From contig DNNO01000021.1 in NCBI GenBank assembly GCA_003497625.1, forward strand, positions 41,602 to 105,601: 64,000 nucleotides of DNA. The letters are read 5' to 3'. Within the stretch, counting starts at the first letter, position 1; every line of letters begins with the position of its first letter. The notes beneath the pieces are model-generated. The model was not told the origin of the DNA and made no database searches. It saw nothing but the letters and a program-made list of their open reading frames with translations. Positions 1-7,741 of this stretch are shown here, piece after piece. The position numbers were made by a program, and so were the translations under genes. Source of the DNA: Flavobacterium sp. (GTDB taxonomy: Bacteria; Bacteroidota; Bacteroidia; Flavobacteriales; Flavobacteriaceae).

Positions 1-90
1 TATCAAAACCGTCGTCCTGATTATGTTGAAGCATTTTTTAATGTAATTAACTGGACAGAAGTTGCAAGAAGATACGCAACTGAAAAATAA
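1..90 (+). CDS. Superoxide dismutase (Fe/Mn), C-terminal fragment
   Basis: Only the last 29 codons and the stop are inside the window; the gene runs in from the left edge. The peptide YQNRRPDYVEAFFNVINW matches the C-terminal helix of iron/manganese superoxide dismutases, which convert superoxide to hydrogen peroxide and oxygen. The metal ligands (His, His, Asp, His) lie upstream and are not visible, so Fe versus Mn cannot be judged. The gene ends just before a strong terminator and converges on the purF region. Confidence 0.85.
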   Translation, partial: YQNRRPDYVEAFFNVINWTEVARRYATEK

Positions 91-107
91 AATATTTTTC
101 TATAAAA

Positions 108-145
108 AAAAGCCGAAGTGTTGTCATACACTTCGGCTTTTTTAT
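108..145 (+). terminator. Intrinsic terminator after superoxide dismutase
   Basis: An 11-bp perfect stem (AAGCCGAAGTG / CACTTCGGCTT) with an 8-nt loop is followed by a run of T on the plus strand and preceded by a run of A, so it can act in both directions. Confidence 0.85.
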
Positions 146-161
146 TTTACCAAGTTTATTA

Positions 162-243
162 AAATAAAAAAGGTGAAATTTCTTTCACCCTTTTTGCCCC
201 AAATCTACCATAAAACTTAACCTACTAATTTTCTGGTAGAGCT
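162..243 (-). ncRNA. Candidate small RNA, copy 1 of a tandem pair
   Basis: Read on the minus strand. A TACTTTAG -7-like box (242-249) with a TTTG about 21 nt upstream is followed by a hairpin CTACCA...TGGTAG with an inner AAAATT/AGTTTT stem, an unpaired linker containing TTTGGGGC, and an intrinsic terminator: stem GGTGAAA/TTTCACC (172-189) followed by T's. The core 187-249 is identical to copy 2 at 397-459, while the terminator stem sequence differs but still pairs. No open reading frame of note exists. Size would be about 80 nt. Seen: repeat, hairpins, terminator. Inferred: that it is transcribed. Relationship to known flavobacterial RNA families (such as Flavo-1) could not be tested. Confidence 0.55.
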
Positions 244-249
244 AAAGTA
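187..249. repeat. 63-bp identical direct repeat, copy 1
   Basis: Identical base for base to 397-459. Weaker similarity at the same 210-bp offset extends on both sides (about 152-317 against 362-527), so a unit of roughly 165 bp was duplicated and then diverged outside the core. Confidence 0.95.
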
Positions 250-371
250 GTATAAGATAAAATGCTTGCACAAAAAAATTGTTGAATAACACAAAAACTC
301 GACGAAATGCAATTTTATAAAACAAAACAGTTGTTTTTTTAATTTTTCCTAACAAATGTCTAAGTTTTTGG

Positions 372-453
372 GCAAAAAAAAAGGCACGCATTGCGTACCC
401 TTTTTGCCCCAAATCTACCATAAAACTTAACCTACTAATTTTCTGGTAGAGCT
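372..453 (-). ncRNA. Candidate small RNA, copy 2 of a tandem pair; also purF 3' end
   Basis: Same architecture as copy 1 on the minus strand: TACTTTAG box at 452-459, CTACCA/TGGTAG hairpin, TTTGGGGC linker, then a strong terminator with stem GGTACGC/GCGTGCC (loop AAT, 384-399) and nine T's. It begins about 70 bp downstream of the purF stop, so it could be an independent small RNA, a processed purF 3' UTR, or both. The -33 position is TTTA-like rather than TTTG, so the promoter is weaker than that of copy 1. Confidence 0.55.
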
Positions 454-459
454 AAAGTA
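397..459. repeat. 63-bp identical direct repeat, copy 2
   Basis: Second copy of the 187-249 core. The similar flank reaches up to the purF stop codon at 526-528. The two copies fill most of the 435-bp gap between the convergent superoxide dismutase and purF genes, which otherwise holds no gene. Confidence 0.95.
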
Positions 460-525
460 TAGCGAGATTTTGTATTACTATAAAAAAATTGTTAAACGAA
501 ATAAAAAGTCGATAAAACGCACTTT

Positions 526-2424
526 TTAATATGCACGAGCATCTTTTCCTTCGTAGAAATTCATGAATGCTCGGTTTACTACACGATTTCCTCCATCGGT
601 TGGATAATCTCCTGTAAAATACCAATCTCCTAAATTCTTCGGACAAGCAATGTGTAAATCTTCAACTGTTTGATAAATGATTTTCACTTCTGCTTTTGTG
701 TCTTCTGGTGTAAGCATTTCGGCAATTTTATCTGAAATTTCTTGATCAGTGAATGGTGCATAAATTTCTTTTACATAATTCACCACATCAGCATCACTAA
801 AATCTTCTTGTGCTTTCGATTTTTGATAAACTTCTTCTACTATATGATATAAATTGCGCTCTTTTAATAAATCTAAAGCCGCTCTGAAAGCTACTAATCC
901 TTCTAACTTCGCCATATCAATTCCGTAACAATCTGGGTAACGAATTTGAGGTGCCGATGAAACTACGACAATTTTCTTTGGATACAAACGATCCATCATT
1001 TTAATGATACTTTGTTTTAAAGTAGTTCCTCGCACAATACTATCATCAATAATTACCAAATTATCGGTTGGTTTTACCACGCCATACGTTACATCATATA
1101 CGTGCGCCACTAAATCGTCACGACTACTGTCTTCGGTGATAAACGTTCTTAATTTTGCATCTTTTATCGCGATTTTTTCCGTTCTGATTTTTACTGAAAG
1201 TAATTCTTTTAAGGTGTCTTCAGTCAGCGTATCTTTTTGCTCGATAATCATTTTGGCTTTTCGCTGATTTAAGAAATCTTGAGCCGCTTCTGACATTCCG
1301 TAAAAAGAAGTTTCTGCAGTATTTGGAATAAAAGAGAAAACGGTGTTGTCGGTATCGTTATCGATTGCTTTTAAAACACTTGGGAAGATTAATTTTCCTA
1401 ATTCTTTGCGTTCTCTGTAGATTTCGGCATCGCTTCCGCGAGAAAAATAAATGCGTTCAAAAGAACACGCTTTTTTAATCAACGGCGTTCTAACTTCTTG
1501 AACCGAAACATTTCCATTTTTCTTGATGATGATAGCACTTCCAGGAGTTAATTCTTGTACTTTTTCGAAAGGCACATTGAAAACCGTTTGAATTACTGGT
1601 CGTTCTGAAGCGACTACTACAATTTCATCATCTTCGTAGAAATACGCAGGACGAATTCCGGCAGGATCACGCAAAACGAACGAATCTCCATGACCAAAAA
1701 GCCCAGCCATTGCATAACCTCCATCAAAATTACGAGAAGCACGTTCTAAAATGCGTTGCACATTTAATCGTTCTCCGATAATTGGCGAAGCTTCTTGTTT
1801 AGAATAACCTTCGTGTTTGCATTGTTTGTATAATTCGGTAACTTCATCATCTAAAAAATGTCCGATTTTTTCCATTACGGTAACGGTATCGGCCATTTGT
1901 TTTGGATGTTGTCCTAAATCAATTAAGTTTTGGAACAACTCTTTAACATTCGTCATGTTGAAATTCCCAGCCACAATTAAATTACGATGCATCCAATTGT
2001 TTTGACGTAAAAATGGGTGTACACTTTCGATACTATTTTTACCAAAAGTTCCATAGCGAACGTGACCTAAAAACACTTCTCCCAAATATGGAATATTTTG
2101 TTTTTGAAGTGCCACATTGTTTTGATATTCTGGATGTTCTTCTAACTCGCGACTGATTCTGTCGTTAATTTGAGCAAAGATATCCTTAATAGGTTGTGGG
2201 TCGTTTGAACGAATACGGCTGATGTATCTTTCACCTGGATTTACATCCAATTTAATACTTGCTAATCCAGCTCCGTCTTGACCGCGGTTGTGTTGCTTTT
2301 CCATTAGTAAGTACATTTTTTGTACACCATAGAAAGCGGTTCCATATTTTTCTTTATAGAATTCTAACGGTTTTTTTAATCGTAGTAATGCAATTCCACA
2401 TTCGTGTTGTATAGCGTCACTCAT
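526..2424 (-). CDS. purF: Amidophosphoribosyltransferase
   Basis: Catalyses the first step of purine synthesis: PRPP plus glutamine to 5-phosphoribosylamine. The N-terminal class II (Ntn) glutaminase domain has the nucleophile Cys9 after HE, QHNRGQDGAG (44-53), GHVRYGTFG (120-128) and RDPAGIRPAYF (252-262). The C-terminal phosphoribosyltransferase domain carries the PRPP loop VIIDDSIVRGTT (457-468). At 632 residues it is longer than the about 500-residue enterobacterial enzyme, with extra sequence between domains and a long tail. Cys9 is expected to be exposed by removal of eight residues. purN lies three genes upstream in the same direction, so the cluster serves purine synthesis. The leader is CAAC-rich without a Shine-Dalgarno site. 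Confidence 0.93.
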   Translation of the reverse strand: MSDAIQHECGIALLRLKKPLEFYKEKYGTAFYGVQKMYLLMEKQHNRGQDGAGLASIKLDVNPGERYISRIRSNDPQPIKDIFAQINDRISRELEEHPEYQNNVALQKQNIPYLGEVFLGHVRYGTFGKNSIESVHPFLRQNNWMHRNLIVAGNFNMTNVKELFQNLIDLGQHPKQMADTVTVMEKIGHFLDDEVTELYKQCKHEGYSKQEASPIIGERLNVQRILERASRNFDGGYAMAGLFGHGDSFVLRDPAGIRPAYFYEDDEIVVVASERPVIQTVFNVPFEKVQELTPGSAIIIKKNGNVSVQEVRTPLIKKACSFERIYFSRGSDAEIYRERKELGKLIFPSVLKAIDNDTDNTVFSFIPNTAETSFYGMSEAAQDFLNQRKAKMIIEQKDTLTEDTLKELLSVKIRTEKIAIKDAKLRTFITEDSSRDDLVAHVYDVTYGVVKPTDNLVIIDDSIVRGTTLKQSIIKMMDRLYPKKIVVVSSAPQIRYPDCYGIDMAKLEGLVAFRAALDLLKERNLYHIVEEVYQKSKAQEDFSDADVVNYVKEIYAPFTDQEISDKIAEMLTPEDTKAEVKIIYQTVEDLHIACPKNLGDWYFTGDYPTDGGNRVVNRAFMNFYEGKDARAY

Positions 2425-2471
2425 AAGTTGTTGTGTTGTTGTAGGTTGTTGTAATTCTTATTCTTTTTGAA

Positions 2472-2500
2472 ACAAAAAATGCCCCGAAATTTCGAGGCAC
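2472..2500 (-). terminator. Terminator between the PfkB kinase gene and purF
   Basis: On the minus strand GCCTCGAAA/TTTCGGGGC forms a stem with one wobble pair, followed by ATTTTTT. It lies 5 bp after the kinase stop and about 50 bp before purF, so it either ends the upstream unit or acts as partial readthrough control for purF. Confidence 0.8.
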
Positions 2501-2504
2501 GTTT

Positions 2505-3434
2505 TTATTCTTCTAATTCTATTTCAAATTGCGTTAAGGCTTTGAATTGTTTCAAACGCGCATTCACTTCTTTTTTATCTAAAGTTTCCATTCGTTCTGT
2601 TCCAAATTTCTCCACACAGAAAGAAGCTAAATTTGAACCGTAAATAATCGCGTTTTTCAAATTGCTAAACGAAATGTTTTCTGATTGTGCAATGTAACCT
2701 GCGAAACCACCTGCGAAAGTATCACCAGCTCCTGTTGGATCAAACACTTCTTCTAATGGTAACGCTGGAGCAAAGAATACATCTTTGTTGTGGAACAATA
2801 ACGCTCCGTGTTCTCCTTTTTTGATAACCACATATTTTGGTCCCATGGTATGAATTTTAGCAGCCGCTTTTACCAAAGAATATTCTCCTGATAACTGACG
2901 CGCTTCTTCATCGTTGATGGTGATTACATCTACACGCTTGATAACGTCTAATAATTCTGGTAAGGCACAATCCATCCAAAAGTTCATGGTATCTAATACA
3001 ACTAATTTTGGTCTTTCAGACATTTGGTTTAAAACGCCTGATTGTACGATTGGATGTAAGTTTCCTAATAAAACTACATCCGAATTTTTATACGCTTGTG
3101 GCACAACTGGATTAAAATCGGCCAAAACGTTTAATTCGGTAACTAAAGTATCGCGAGAATTTAAGTCGTTGTGGTATTTTCCACTCCAAAAGAAGGTTTT
3201 TCCTCCTTTTACGATTTCGATTCCTTCGATATTTACTCCTTTATTTTCTAATAAATCTAAATATTCCTTTGGGAAATCTTCTCCAACCACAGAAACTACT
3301 GCTGCATCTACATTAAAAAAGTTAGACGCTAAACCAATGTAAGTCGCGGCTCCACCTAAAATTTTATCTGTTTTTCCGAAAGGCGTTTCAATAGCGTCAA
3401 AAGCTACTGTTCCTACTATTAATAGTTTGTTCAT
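2505..3434 (-). CDS. PfkB-family carbohydrate or nucleoside kinase
   Basis: A ribokinase-fold sugar kinase of 309 residues. The family signature DPTGAGDTF (232-240) holds the anion hole and the catalytic Asp238; the N-terminal GGAATYIGLA (27-36) corresponds to the substrate-binding glycine motif, and NDEEARQLSG (174-183) is typical of adenosine-kinase-like members. It phosphorylates a hydroxymethyl group of a sugar or nucleoside with ATP. Substrate cannot be told from sequence. Its place between purF and rnhA/purN suggests a nucleoside or ribose link, but this is only context. A good promoter precedes it (3458-3490). Confidence 0.8.
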   Translation of the reverse strand: MNKLLIVGTVAFDAIETPFGKTDKILGGAATYIGLASNFFNVDAAVVSVVGEDFPKEYLDLLENKGVNIEGIEIVKGGKTFFWSGKYHNDLNSRDTLVTELNVLADFNPVVPQAYKNSDVVLLGNLHPIVQSGVLNQMSERPKLVVLDTMNFWMDCALPELLDVIKRVDVITINDEEARQLSGEYSLVKAAAKIHTMGPKYVVIKKGEHGALLFHNKDVFFAPALPLEEVFDPTGAGDTFAGGFAGYIAQSENISFSNLKNAIIYGSNLASFCVEKFGTERMETLDKKEVNARLKQFKALTQFEIELEE

Positions 3435-3457
3435 TAAATTGAATTTGAAATAAGGTG

Positions 3458-3490
3458 CAAAGATAATCTTTTAGTTGCAGAGTTGCAAAA
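3458..3490 (-). promoter_or_regulatory. Promoter of the PfkB kinase gene
   Basis: On the minus strand TTTTG, a 20-nt spacer and TATCTTTG match the Bacteroidota primary sigma consensus (-33 TTTG, -7 TAnnTTTG, spacing 17-23). It lies about 25 bp upstream of the start codon. Confidence 0.65.
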
Positions 3491-3517
3491 GGTTATGAAT
3501 GGAAAGTTTTCAAAAAT

Positions 3518-3997
3518 CTACAACAGCTTCCCTTCTTCTCGCTCATAAAACTCGTCAATAGACAACTTTTCTTGTTGCGATGCCATAACGGCTAATTCAT
3601 CGCAACGTTCGTTTTGAGGATGACTGTTGTGTCCTTTTACCCATTGAAAATCAACTTGGTGTTGACGATATATTTTTAAGAAACGCATCCATAAATCTGG
3701 GTTTTTCTTGGCTTTGAAGTTGATTTTTTCCCACTGAAATACCCAACGCTTTTCTACAGAATCCACCACATATTTTGAATCCGAAACGACTAAGACTTTA
3801 GTTTTTGGGTTTTTCAATTTTTCTAAACCTACAATTACTGCTAATAATTCCATTCTATTATTGGTAGACAATCGGAAACCTTCGTAAAATTCTTTTTTAT
3901 ACGGAGTTCCTACCATTTCCATCACCACGCCATAGCCAGCCGGACCAGGATTTCCCTTGGCAGCGCCGTCTGTGTATATGTGGACTTCGTGACTCAA
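3518..3997 (-). CDS. rnhA: Ribonuclease HI
   Basis: Cleaves the RNA strand of RNA-DNA hybrids. The four catalytic acids are all visible: Asp10 in YTDGAAKGNPG, Glu50 in NNRMELLAVI, Asp73 in VVSDSKYVVD and Asp133 in NERCDELA. VKGHNSHPQNE (120-130) carries the conserved active-site-loop His. Length (159 residues) is normal for the family and there is no N-terminal hybrid-binding domain. It starts 11 bp after the purN stop, so the two are probably co-transcribed. Confidence 0.95.
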   Translation of the reverse strand: MSHEVHIYTDGAAKGNPGPAGYGVVMEMVGTPYKKEFYEGFRLSTNNRMELLAVIVGLEKLKNPKTKVLVVSDSKYVVDSVEKRWVFQWEKINFKAKKNPDLWMRFLKIYRQHQVDFQWVKGHNSHPQNERCDELAVMASQQEKLSIDEFYEREEGKLL

Positions 3998-4003
3998 GTG
4001 AAT

Positions 4004-4026
4004 AGTAATTAGTGATTAGTGATTAG
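4004..4026. repeat. Short tandem stutter (ATTAGTG units) at the purN stop
   Basis: Three near-perfect repeats of a 7-8 bp word (AGTAATT AGTGATT AGTGATTAG). The repeat supplies the last purN codons (Ile-Thr-Asn-His-stop) and the purN-rnhA spacer. Confidence 0.7.
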
Positions 4027-4572
4027 CTTTCCTATTGCTTCAGGAAAATATTGATGTTCTAATTCGTGGATTTTATGTGCAATTTCTTCCGCCGTTTTGC
4101 AATCTTCGATATTTACTGATTTTTGAAAAATAAATTCGCCTTCATCGTAATGTTCGTTTACATAATGAATCGTAATTCCGGTTTCTTTTTCATTATTTTC
4201 TAAAACTGCTTGATGTACATTCATACCATACATTCCTCTTCCGCCGTATTTTGGCAACAACGCAGGATGAATATTAATCACTTTTGGATATTCTTTTAAT
4301 ATAGACTCGGGAAATTTTAGTAGAAATCCGGCTAAAACAATTAAATCAGGTTGAAACTGATGTAATTTTTCGAGCACAAAACCTTCATTTAATTGGCTTT
4401 TTGAAAAAACCACTGAAGGAATGTTATGATTTTTTGCTCTATCTAACACTTTGGCATCTGGTTTGTTAGAGAAGATGGCGACTACAGTTCCTTGGTTATT
4501 TTTTTTAAAATACCTGATTATTTCTTCGGCATTTGAGCCATTTCCGGAAGCAAAAAGCACAATATTCTTCAT
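4009..4572 (-). CDS. purN: Phosphoribosylglycinamide formyltransferase
   Basis: Transfers a formyl group from 10-formyl-THF to GAR, the third step of purine synthesis. With the ATG at 4572 the protein is 187 residues and starts MKNIVLFASGNGSNAEEI. The expected catalytic trio is present: Asn100 and His102 in INIHPALLPKYGG and Asp143 in HYDEGEFIF, where Bacteroidota have DEGE for the usual DTGP. An in-frame GTG at 4593 would add seven residues (MGRNQYE), but the ATG gives the family's normal N-terminus. It lies divergent from acpP. The C-terminus is encoded by a short tandem repeat. Confidence 0.92.
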   Translation of the reverse strand: MKNIVLFASGNGSNAEEIIRYFKKNNQGTVVAIFSNKPDAKVLDRAKNHNIPSVVFSKSQLNEGFVLEKLHQFQPDLIVLAGFLLKFPESILKEYPKVINIHPALLPKYGGRGMYGMNVHQAVLENNEKETGITIHYVNEHYDEGEFIFQKSVNIEDCKTAEEIAHKIHELEHQYFPEAIGKLITNH

Positions 4573-4707
4573 TTCGTATTGATTTCTTCCCACAAAAAAA
4601 AGAATAAAAATTGGTAAAAAATAAAAAAAAGAGGCCTTTGTGAATTATTTTTTTTAAATTCGTGGTCACATTTAGTAACAAAAAGGTGGTTTTAAAATAA
4701 AGTTTTT

Positions 4708-4715
4708 TATTTTTG
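4708..4715 (+). promoter_or_regulatory. Putative -7 box of acpP
   Basis: TATTTTTG matches TAnnTTTG exactly, 30 bp before the acpP start. No convincing TTTG is seen at -33. Confidence 0.5.
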
Positions 4716-4745
4716 CCAACAAATTAAATTAAAAATTAAAAGATT

Positions 4746-4982
4746 ATGTCAGACATTGCATCAAGAGTAAAAGCGATTATCGTAGACAAATTAGGTGTTG
4801 ACGAAAACGAAGTTGTAACAGAAGCTAGCTTCACAAACGATTTAGGAGCTGATTCATTAGACACTGTTGAGCTTATTATGGAGTTCGAAAAAGAATTTGA
4901 TATTCAAATTCCAGACGACCAAGCTGAAAACATTGCTACTGTAGGTCAAGCTATTTCTTACATCGAAGAAGCTAAAAAATAA
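4746..4982 (+). CDS. acpP: Acyl carrier protein
   Basis: Carries growing acyl chains during fatty acid synthesis on a 4'-phosphopantetheine attached to Ser37 in the invariant [12 protein letters not shown] motif. It has 78 residues, is strongly acidic and has the usual four-helix layout. It is followed by a hairpin and then fabF, the common acpP-fabF-rnc order. Confidence 0.98.
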   Translation: MSDIASRVKAIIVDKLGVDENEVVTEASFTNDLGADSLDTVELIMEFEKEFDIQIPDDQAENIATVGQAISYIEEAKK

Positions 4983-4991
4983 TAAATAAAA

Positions 4992-5025
4992 CGCCCGTGT
5001 GCATTTTTTTGCATGCGGGTTTTTA
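4992..5025 (+). terminator. Hairpin terminator or attenuator between acpP and fabF
   Basis: Stem CCCGTGTGCA/TGCATGCGGG (4994-5019, two wobble pairs) followed by TTTTTATTATTTT. It would let acpP be made in excess over fabF-rnc, which have their own -7 box at 5045. Confidence 0.75.
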
Positions 5026-5044
5026 TTATTTTAAGAAATTAGAC

Positions 5045-5052
5045 TATTTTTG
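5045..5052 (+). promoter_or_regulatory. Putative -7 box of fabF-rnc, with leader hairpin
   Basis: TATTTTTG matches the -7 consensus 107 bp before the fabF ATG. The leader that follows holds a long-range inverted repeat, AATACCCTTGT (from about 5079) against ACACGGGTATT (to about 5126), with one mismatch. Confidence 0.45.
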
Positions 5053-5158
5053 ATTGAATTTCAATCACATTATATTGAAATACCCTTGTCTCTTTACTAT
5101 TATAAACTAAAGAAAACACGGGTATTATTTGTTTAAACGATATTTTAAAAATAAGGAT

Positions 5159-6412
5159 ATGCAATTAAAGCGTGTTGTTGTAACTGGCCTTGGAGCATTA
5201 ACCCCAATTGGAAATTCCATTCAAGAATACTGGGATGGTTTAATTAATGGGAAAAGTGGTGCTGCACCCATAACGTATTACGATACTGAAAAACATAAAA
5301 CAAAATTTGCGTGTGAAGTAAAAAACTTCAACATCGAAGATTATATGGATCGTAAGGAATCGCGCCGATTGGATAAATTTGCTCAATATGCCATTGCTGC
5401 AAGTGACGAAGCTATTAAAGACGCTGGAATTACAAACGACAATATTAATAAACAACGCGTTGGAGTAATTTGGGGTGCTGGTATTGGTGGTTTAGAAACT
5501 TTCCAAGAAGAAGTAATGTATTATGCCAAAGGCGATGGAACTCCAAAGTTCAATCCTTTCTTTATTCCTAAAATGATTGCCGATATTGCTCCAGCTCATA
5601 TTTCTATGAGAAATGGCTATATGGGTCCAAACTATACTACAGTTTCTGCTTGTGCTTCTTCGGCTAATGCCTTAATTGATGCCTTCAATTACATTCGTTT
5701 AGGAATGTGTGATGTTATCATTTCAGGTGGTTCTGAAGCAGCTGTAACTATTGCAGGAATGGGTGGATTCAATTCTATGCACGCCTTATCAACAAGAAAC
5801 GAAAGTCCAGAAACAGCTTCAAGACCTTTTGATGCTACTCGTGACGGTTTTGTACTTGGCGAAGGTGCTGGTGCATTAGTTTTAGAAGAATACGAACATG
5901 CAAAAGCGCGTGGTGCTAGAATTTACTGTGAAGTTGGTGGTGGAGGAATGTCTTCTGACGCTTACCATTTAACAGCTCCACATCCGGAAGGAATTGGGGT
6001 TATTGCCGTAATGGAAAACACATTGCGTGATGCTGGAATGTCTCCAGAAATGGTTGACCATATCAACACTCACGGAACTTCAACTCCTTTAGGTGATGTT
6101 GCCGAATTAAAAGCAATTAGTCATGTTTTTGGCGCTCATGCTAAAAATATTAACATCAACTCTACTAAATCAATGACAGGACATTTACTTGGTGCTGCTG
6201 GTGCTATTGAAGCAATTGCTTCTATCTTAGCCATGCAACACAGTATCGTTCCTCCAACGATTAACCACACAGTTGTAGATGAAAACATTAACCCAGAATT
6301 GAATTTAACTTTAAATAAAGCGCAAAAACGCGAAATTAAAGTAGCGATGAGCAATACATTTGGTTTTGGTGGACACAATGCTTGTGTATTGTTTAAAAAA
6401 TTGGAAGACTAA
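5159..6412 (+). CDS. fabF: 3-oxoacyl-[acyl-carrier-protein] synthase II
   Basis: Condenses malonyl-ACP with acyl-ACP to elongate fatty acids. The Cys-His-His triad of the KAS II family is present: Cys165 in TVSACASSAN, His305 in INTHGTSTPLGD and His342 in MTGHLLGAAGA, with Lys337 just before. The ATG at 5159 (417 residues, MQLKRVVVTGLGALTPIG) is preceded by ATAAGGAT. A TTG at 5129 would add ten unrelated residues and is less likely. The stop is 4 bp before rnc, so the pair is one unit. Confidence 0.95.
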   Translation: MQLKRVVVTGLGALTPIGNSIQEYWDGLINGKSGAAPITYYDTEKHKTKFACEVKNFNIEDYMDRKESRRLDKFAQYAIAASDEAIKDAGITNDNINKQRVGVIWGAGIGGLETFQEEVMYYAKGDGTPKFNPFFIPKMIADIAPAHISMRNGYMGPNYTTVSACASSANALIDAFNYIRLGMCDVIISGGSEAAVTIAGMGGFNSMHALSTRNESPETASRPFDATRDGFVLGEGAGALVLEEYEHAKARGARIYCEVGGGGMSSDAYHLTAPHPEGIGVIAVMENTLRDAGMSPEMVDHINTHGTSTPLGDVAELKAISHVFGAHAKNININSTKSMTGHLLGAAGAIEAIASILAMQHSIVPPTINHTVVDENINPELNLTLNKAQKREIKVAMSNTFGFGGHNACVLFKKLED

Positions 6413-6416
6413 ACAC

Positions 6417-7160
6417 ATGCGTCGTTTATTTAATAAAATACGAAAAAATTCCCGTTCTCAAGAAGACGGGATTTTTTTTGAAAAAATTACCAAAATACTA
6501 GGTTTTGAACCTATTGAGCTTAGATATTACCAAAAAGCCTTCACGCATCGTTCTACCAACAAAGTAGACGAAAAAGGAAATCCGTTCAATTATGAGCGTT
6601 TGGAATTTTTAGGTGATGCTATGTTAGGCAGTGTAATTGCAGCACATTTATACAACGAAGTACCGTCTGGAGATGAAGGGTATTTGACTAAAATGCGTTC
6701 GAAAATTGTAAGTAGAGAACATTTAAACGAACTTGGTCGCGATTTTAACTTGCTTCAATTTGTAGAAAGTAAAATCAATTCGAATCAGTTTGGTGAAAAC
6801 ATTCATGGTAATTTATTTGAAGCATTTATTGGTGCTATTTATTTAGATAGAGGTTTTACATATTGCGAAAAATTCATTCAAAATAAAATCATCAAACAAT
6901 ATGTGGATATTGCCAAATTAGAAGGAAAAGTAATCAGCTACAAAAGTTTAATCATCGAATGGTGTCAGAAAGAAAAAATGTCTTTCTTTTTTGATTTTGT
7001 GGAAGATAACGGCATCGAAGGTCAGAAATATTTTGGTGTAAAATTACTTATCGACCAAAAAATTATTGCCCGAGCAAGAGCCACTTCTAAGAAAAAAGCA
7101 GAAGAAAAAGCATCGCAACGTGCTTATTTTGCTTTGCAAGAAAAAATTTCAAAAAAATAA
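6417..7160 (+). CDS. rnc: Ribonuclease III
   Basis: Processes double-stranded RNA, including rRNA precursors. The nuclease signature ERLEFLGDAML is at residues 60-70 and the second metal-binding glutamate is Glu135 in GNLFEAFIGA. A double-stranded-RNA-binding domain occupies roughly residues 175-245 and ends with the usual KKKAEEKASQRA helix. The ATG at 6417 gives 247 residues; an in-frame ATG further upstream lies inside fabF and is not needed. Confidence 0.95.
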   Translation: MRRLFNKIRKNSRSQEDGIFFEKITKILGFEPIELRYYQKAFTHRSTNKVDEKGNPFNYERLEFLGDAMLGSVIAAHLYNEVPSGDEGYLTKMRSKIVSREHLNELGRDFNLLQFVESKINSNQFGENIHGNLFEAFIGAIYLDRGFTYCEKFIQNKIIKQYVDIAKLEGKVISYKSLIIEWCQKEKMSFFFDFVEDNGIEGQKYFGVKLLIDQKIIARARATSKKKAEEKASQRAYFALQEKISKK

Positions 7161-7237
7161 CCCAGTACTAAAACGTTTTCGTTACTAAATTAACGTTAAG
7201 AACACGTAAATGGGTACTTTTTAATCGATTTTAGTCT

Positions 7238-7245
7238 TATCTTTA
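7238..7245 (+). promoter_or_regulatory. Putative -7 box of the IPExxxVDY-pyk unit
   Basis: TATCTTTA matches TAnnTTTG except for the last base, 17 bp before the start codon. The -33 element is unclear. Confidence 0.35.
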
Positions 7246-7262
7246 CAACTTAAATTCTGGTA

Positions 7263-7736
7263 ATGGCCATTCATAAAATTCAAATAAACGATTTTGTTTC
7301 AGATGATTATGAGCTTATTGCCGTGCATTCATCTTTAGATGATTACAAATTGGCTTATATGCTGAACAAGGAATTAGGCGTTCAATTAAGTAAAAATCTT
7401 GCTTATGTAGAAATCGCCATTCCCGAAGGAAAAAGCGCTTTTAGTAATTACATTTTTGATGATGAAAAAAACGATGTCGTTTGGACGTTAATCGAAAACA
7501 AAACCACGATTATCAATTCCAACAAACAAACAACCTCATTATTTGAGCAAGTAGACATCACTGTTTTTTTACTACCCGAATTTAAAAAAGCCGATTACCT
7601 TATTAAAATTGAAAATATCGATTACGGATTTGACTCAGAATCCATAATTGATAAAATTCAGGAAATTAAAAATGTAACTACGGCTTACGCAATTGATATC
7701 ACGAACTTAAAATCTAAAAATAATTTAATTTTTTAA
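7263..7736 (+). CDS. IPExxxVDY family protein
   Basis: A small cytoplasmic protein of 157 residues of a Bacteroidota family named after the motif IPExxxVDY; here the motif is degenerate (LPEFKKADY, about residues 109-117). No enzyme motif, signal peptide or membrane segment is seen. It is followed after only 5 bp by pyruvate kinase, so the two are surely co-transcribed. A role linked to pyruvate kinase is an inference from this coupling. The function of the family is unknown to me. Confidence 0.75.
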   Translation: MAIHKIQINDFVSDDYELIAVHSSLDDYKLAYMLNKELGVQLSKNLAYVEIAIPEGKSAFSNYIFDDEKNDVVWTLIENKTTIINSNKQTTSLFEQVDITVFLLPEFKKADYLIKIENIDYGFDSESIIDKIQEIKNVTTAYAIDITNLKSKNNLIF

Positions 7737-7741
7737 TTAAA

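Noticed and set aside
91..525. Tandem repeats as an attachment site or a CRISPR-like array
   Set aside because: Only two copies, 210 bp apart, with diverged homologous flanks and terminators; no spacers, cas genes or integrase.
2914..3342. 142-codon plus-strand ORF antisense to the PfkB gene
   Set aside because: It lies inside a clear kinase gene, has no domain, and owes its length to the codon composition of the real gene.
5129..5158. TTG start for fabF ten codons upstream
   Set aside because: Adds residues without family match; ATG at 5159 has ATAAGGAT before it and the normal N-terminus.
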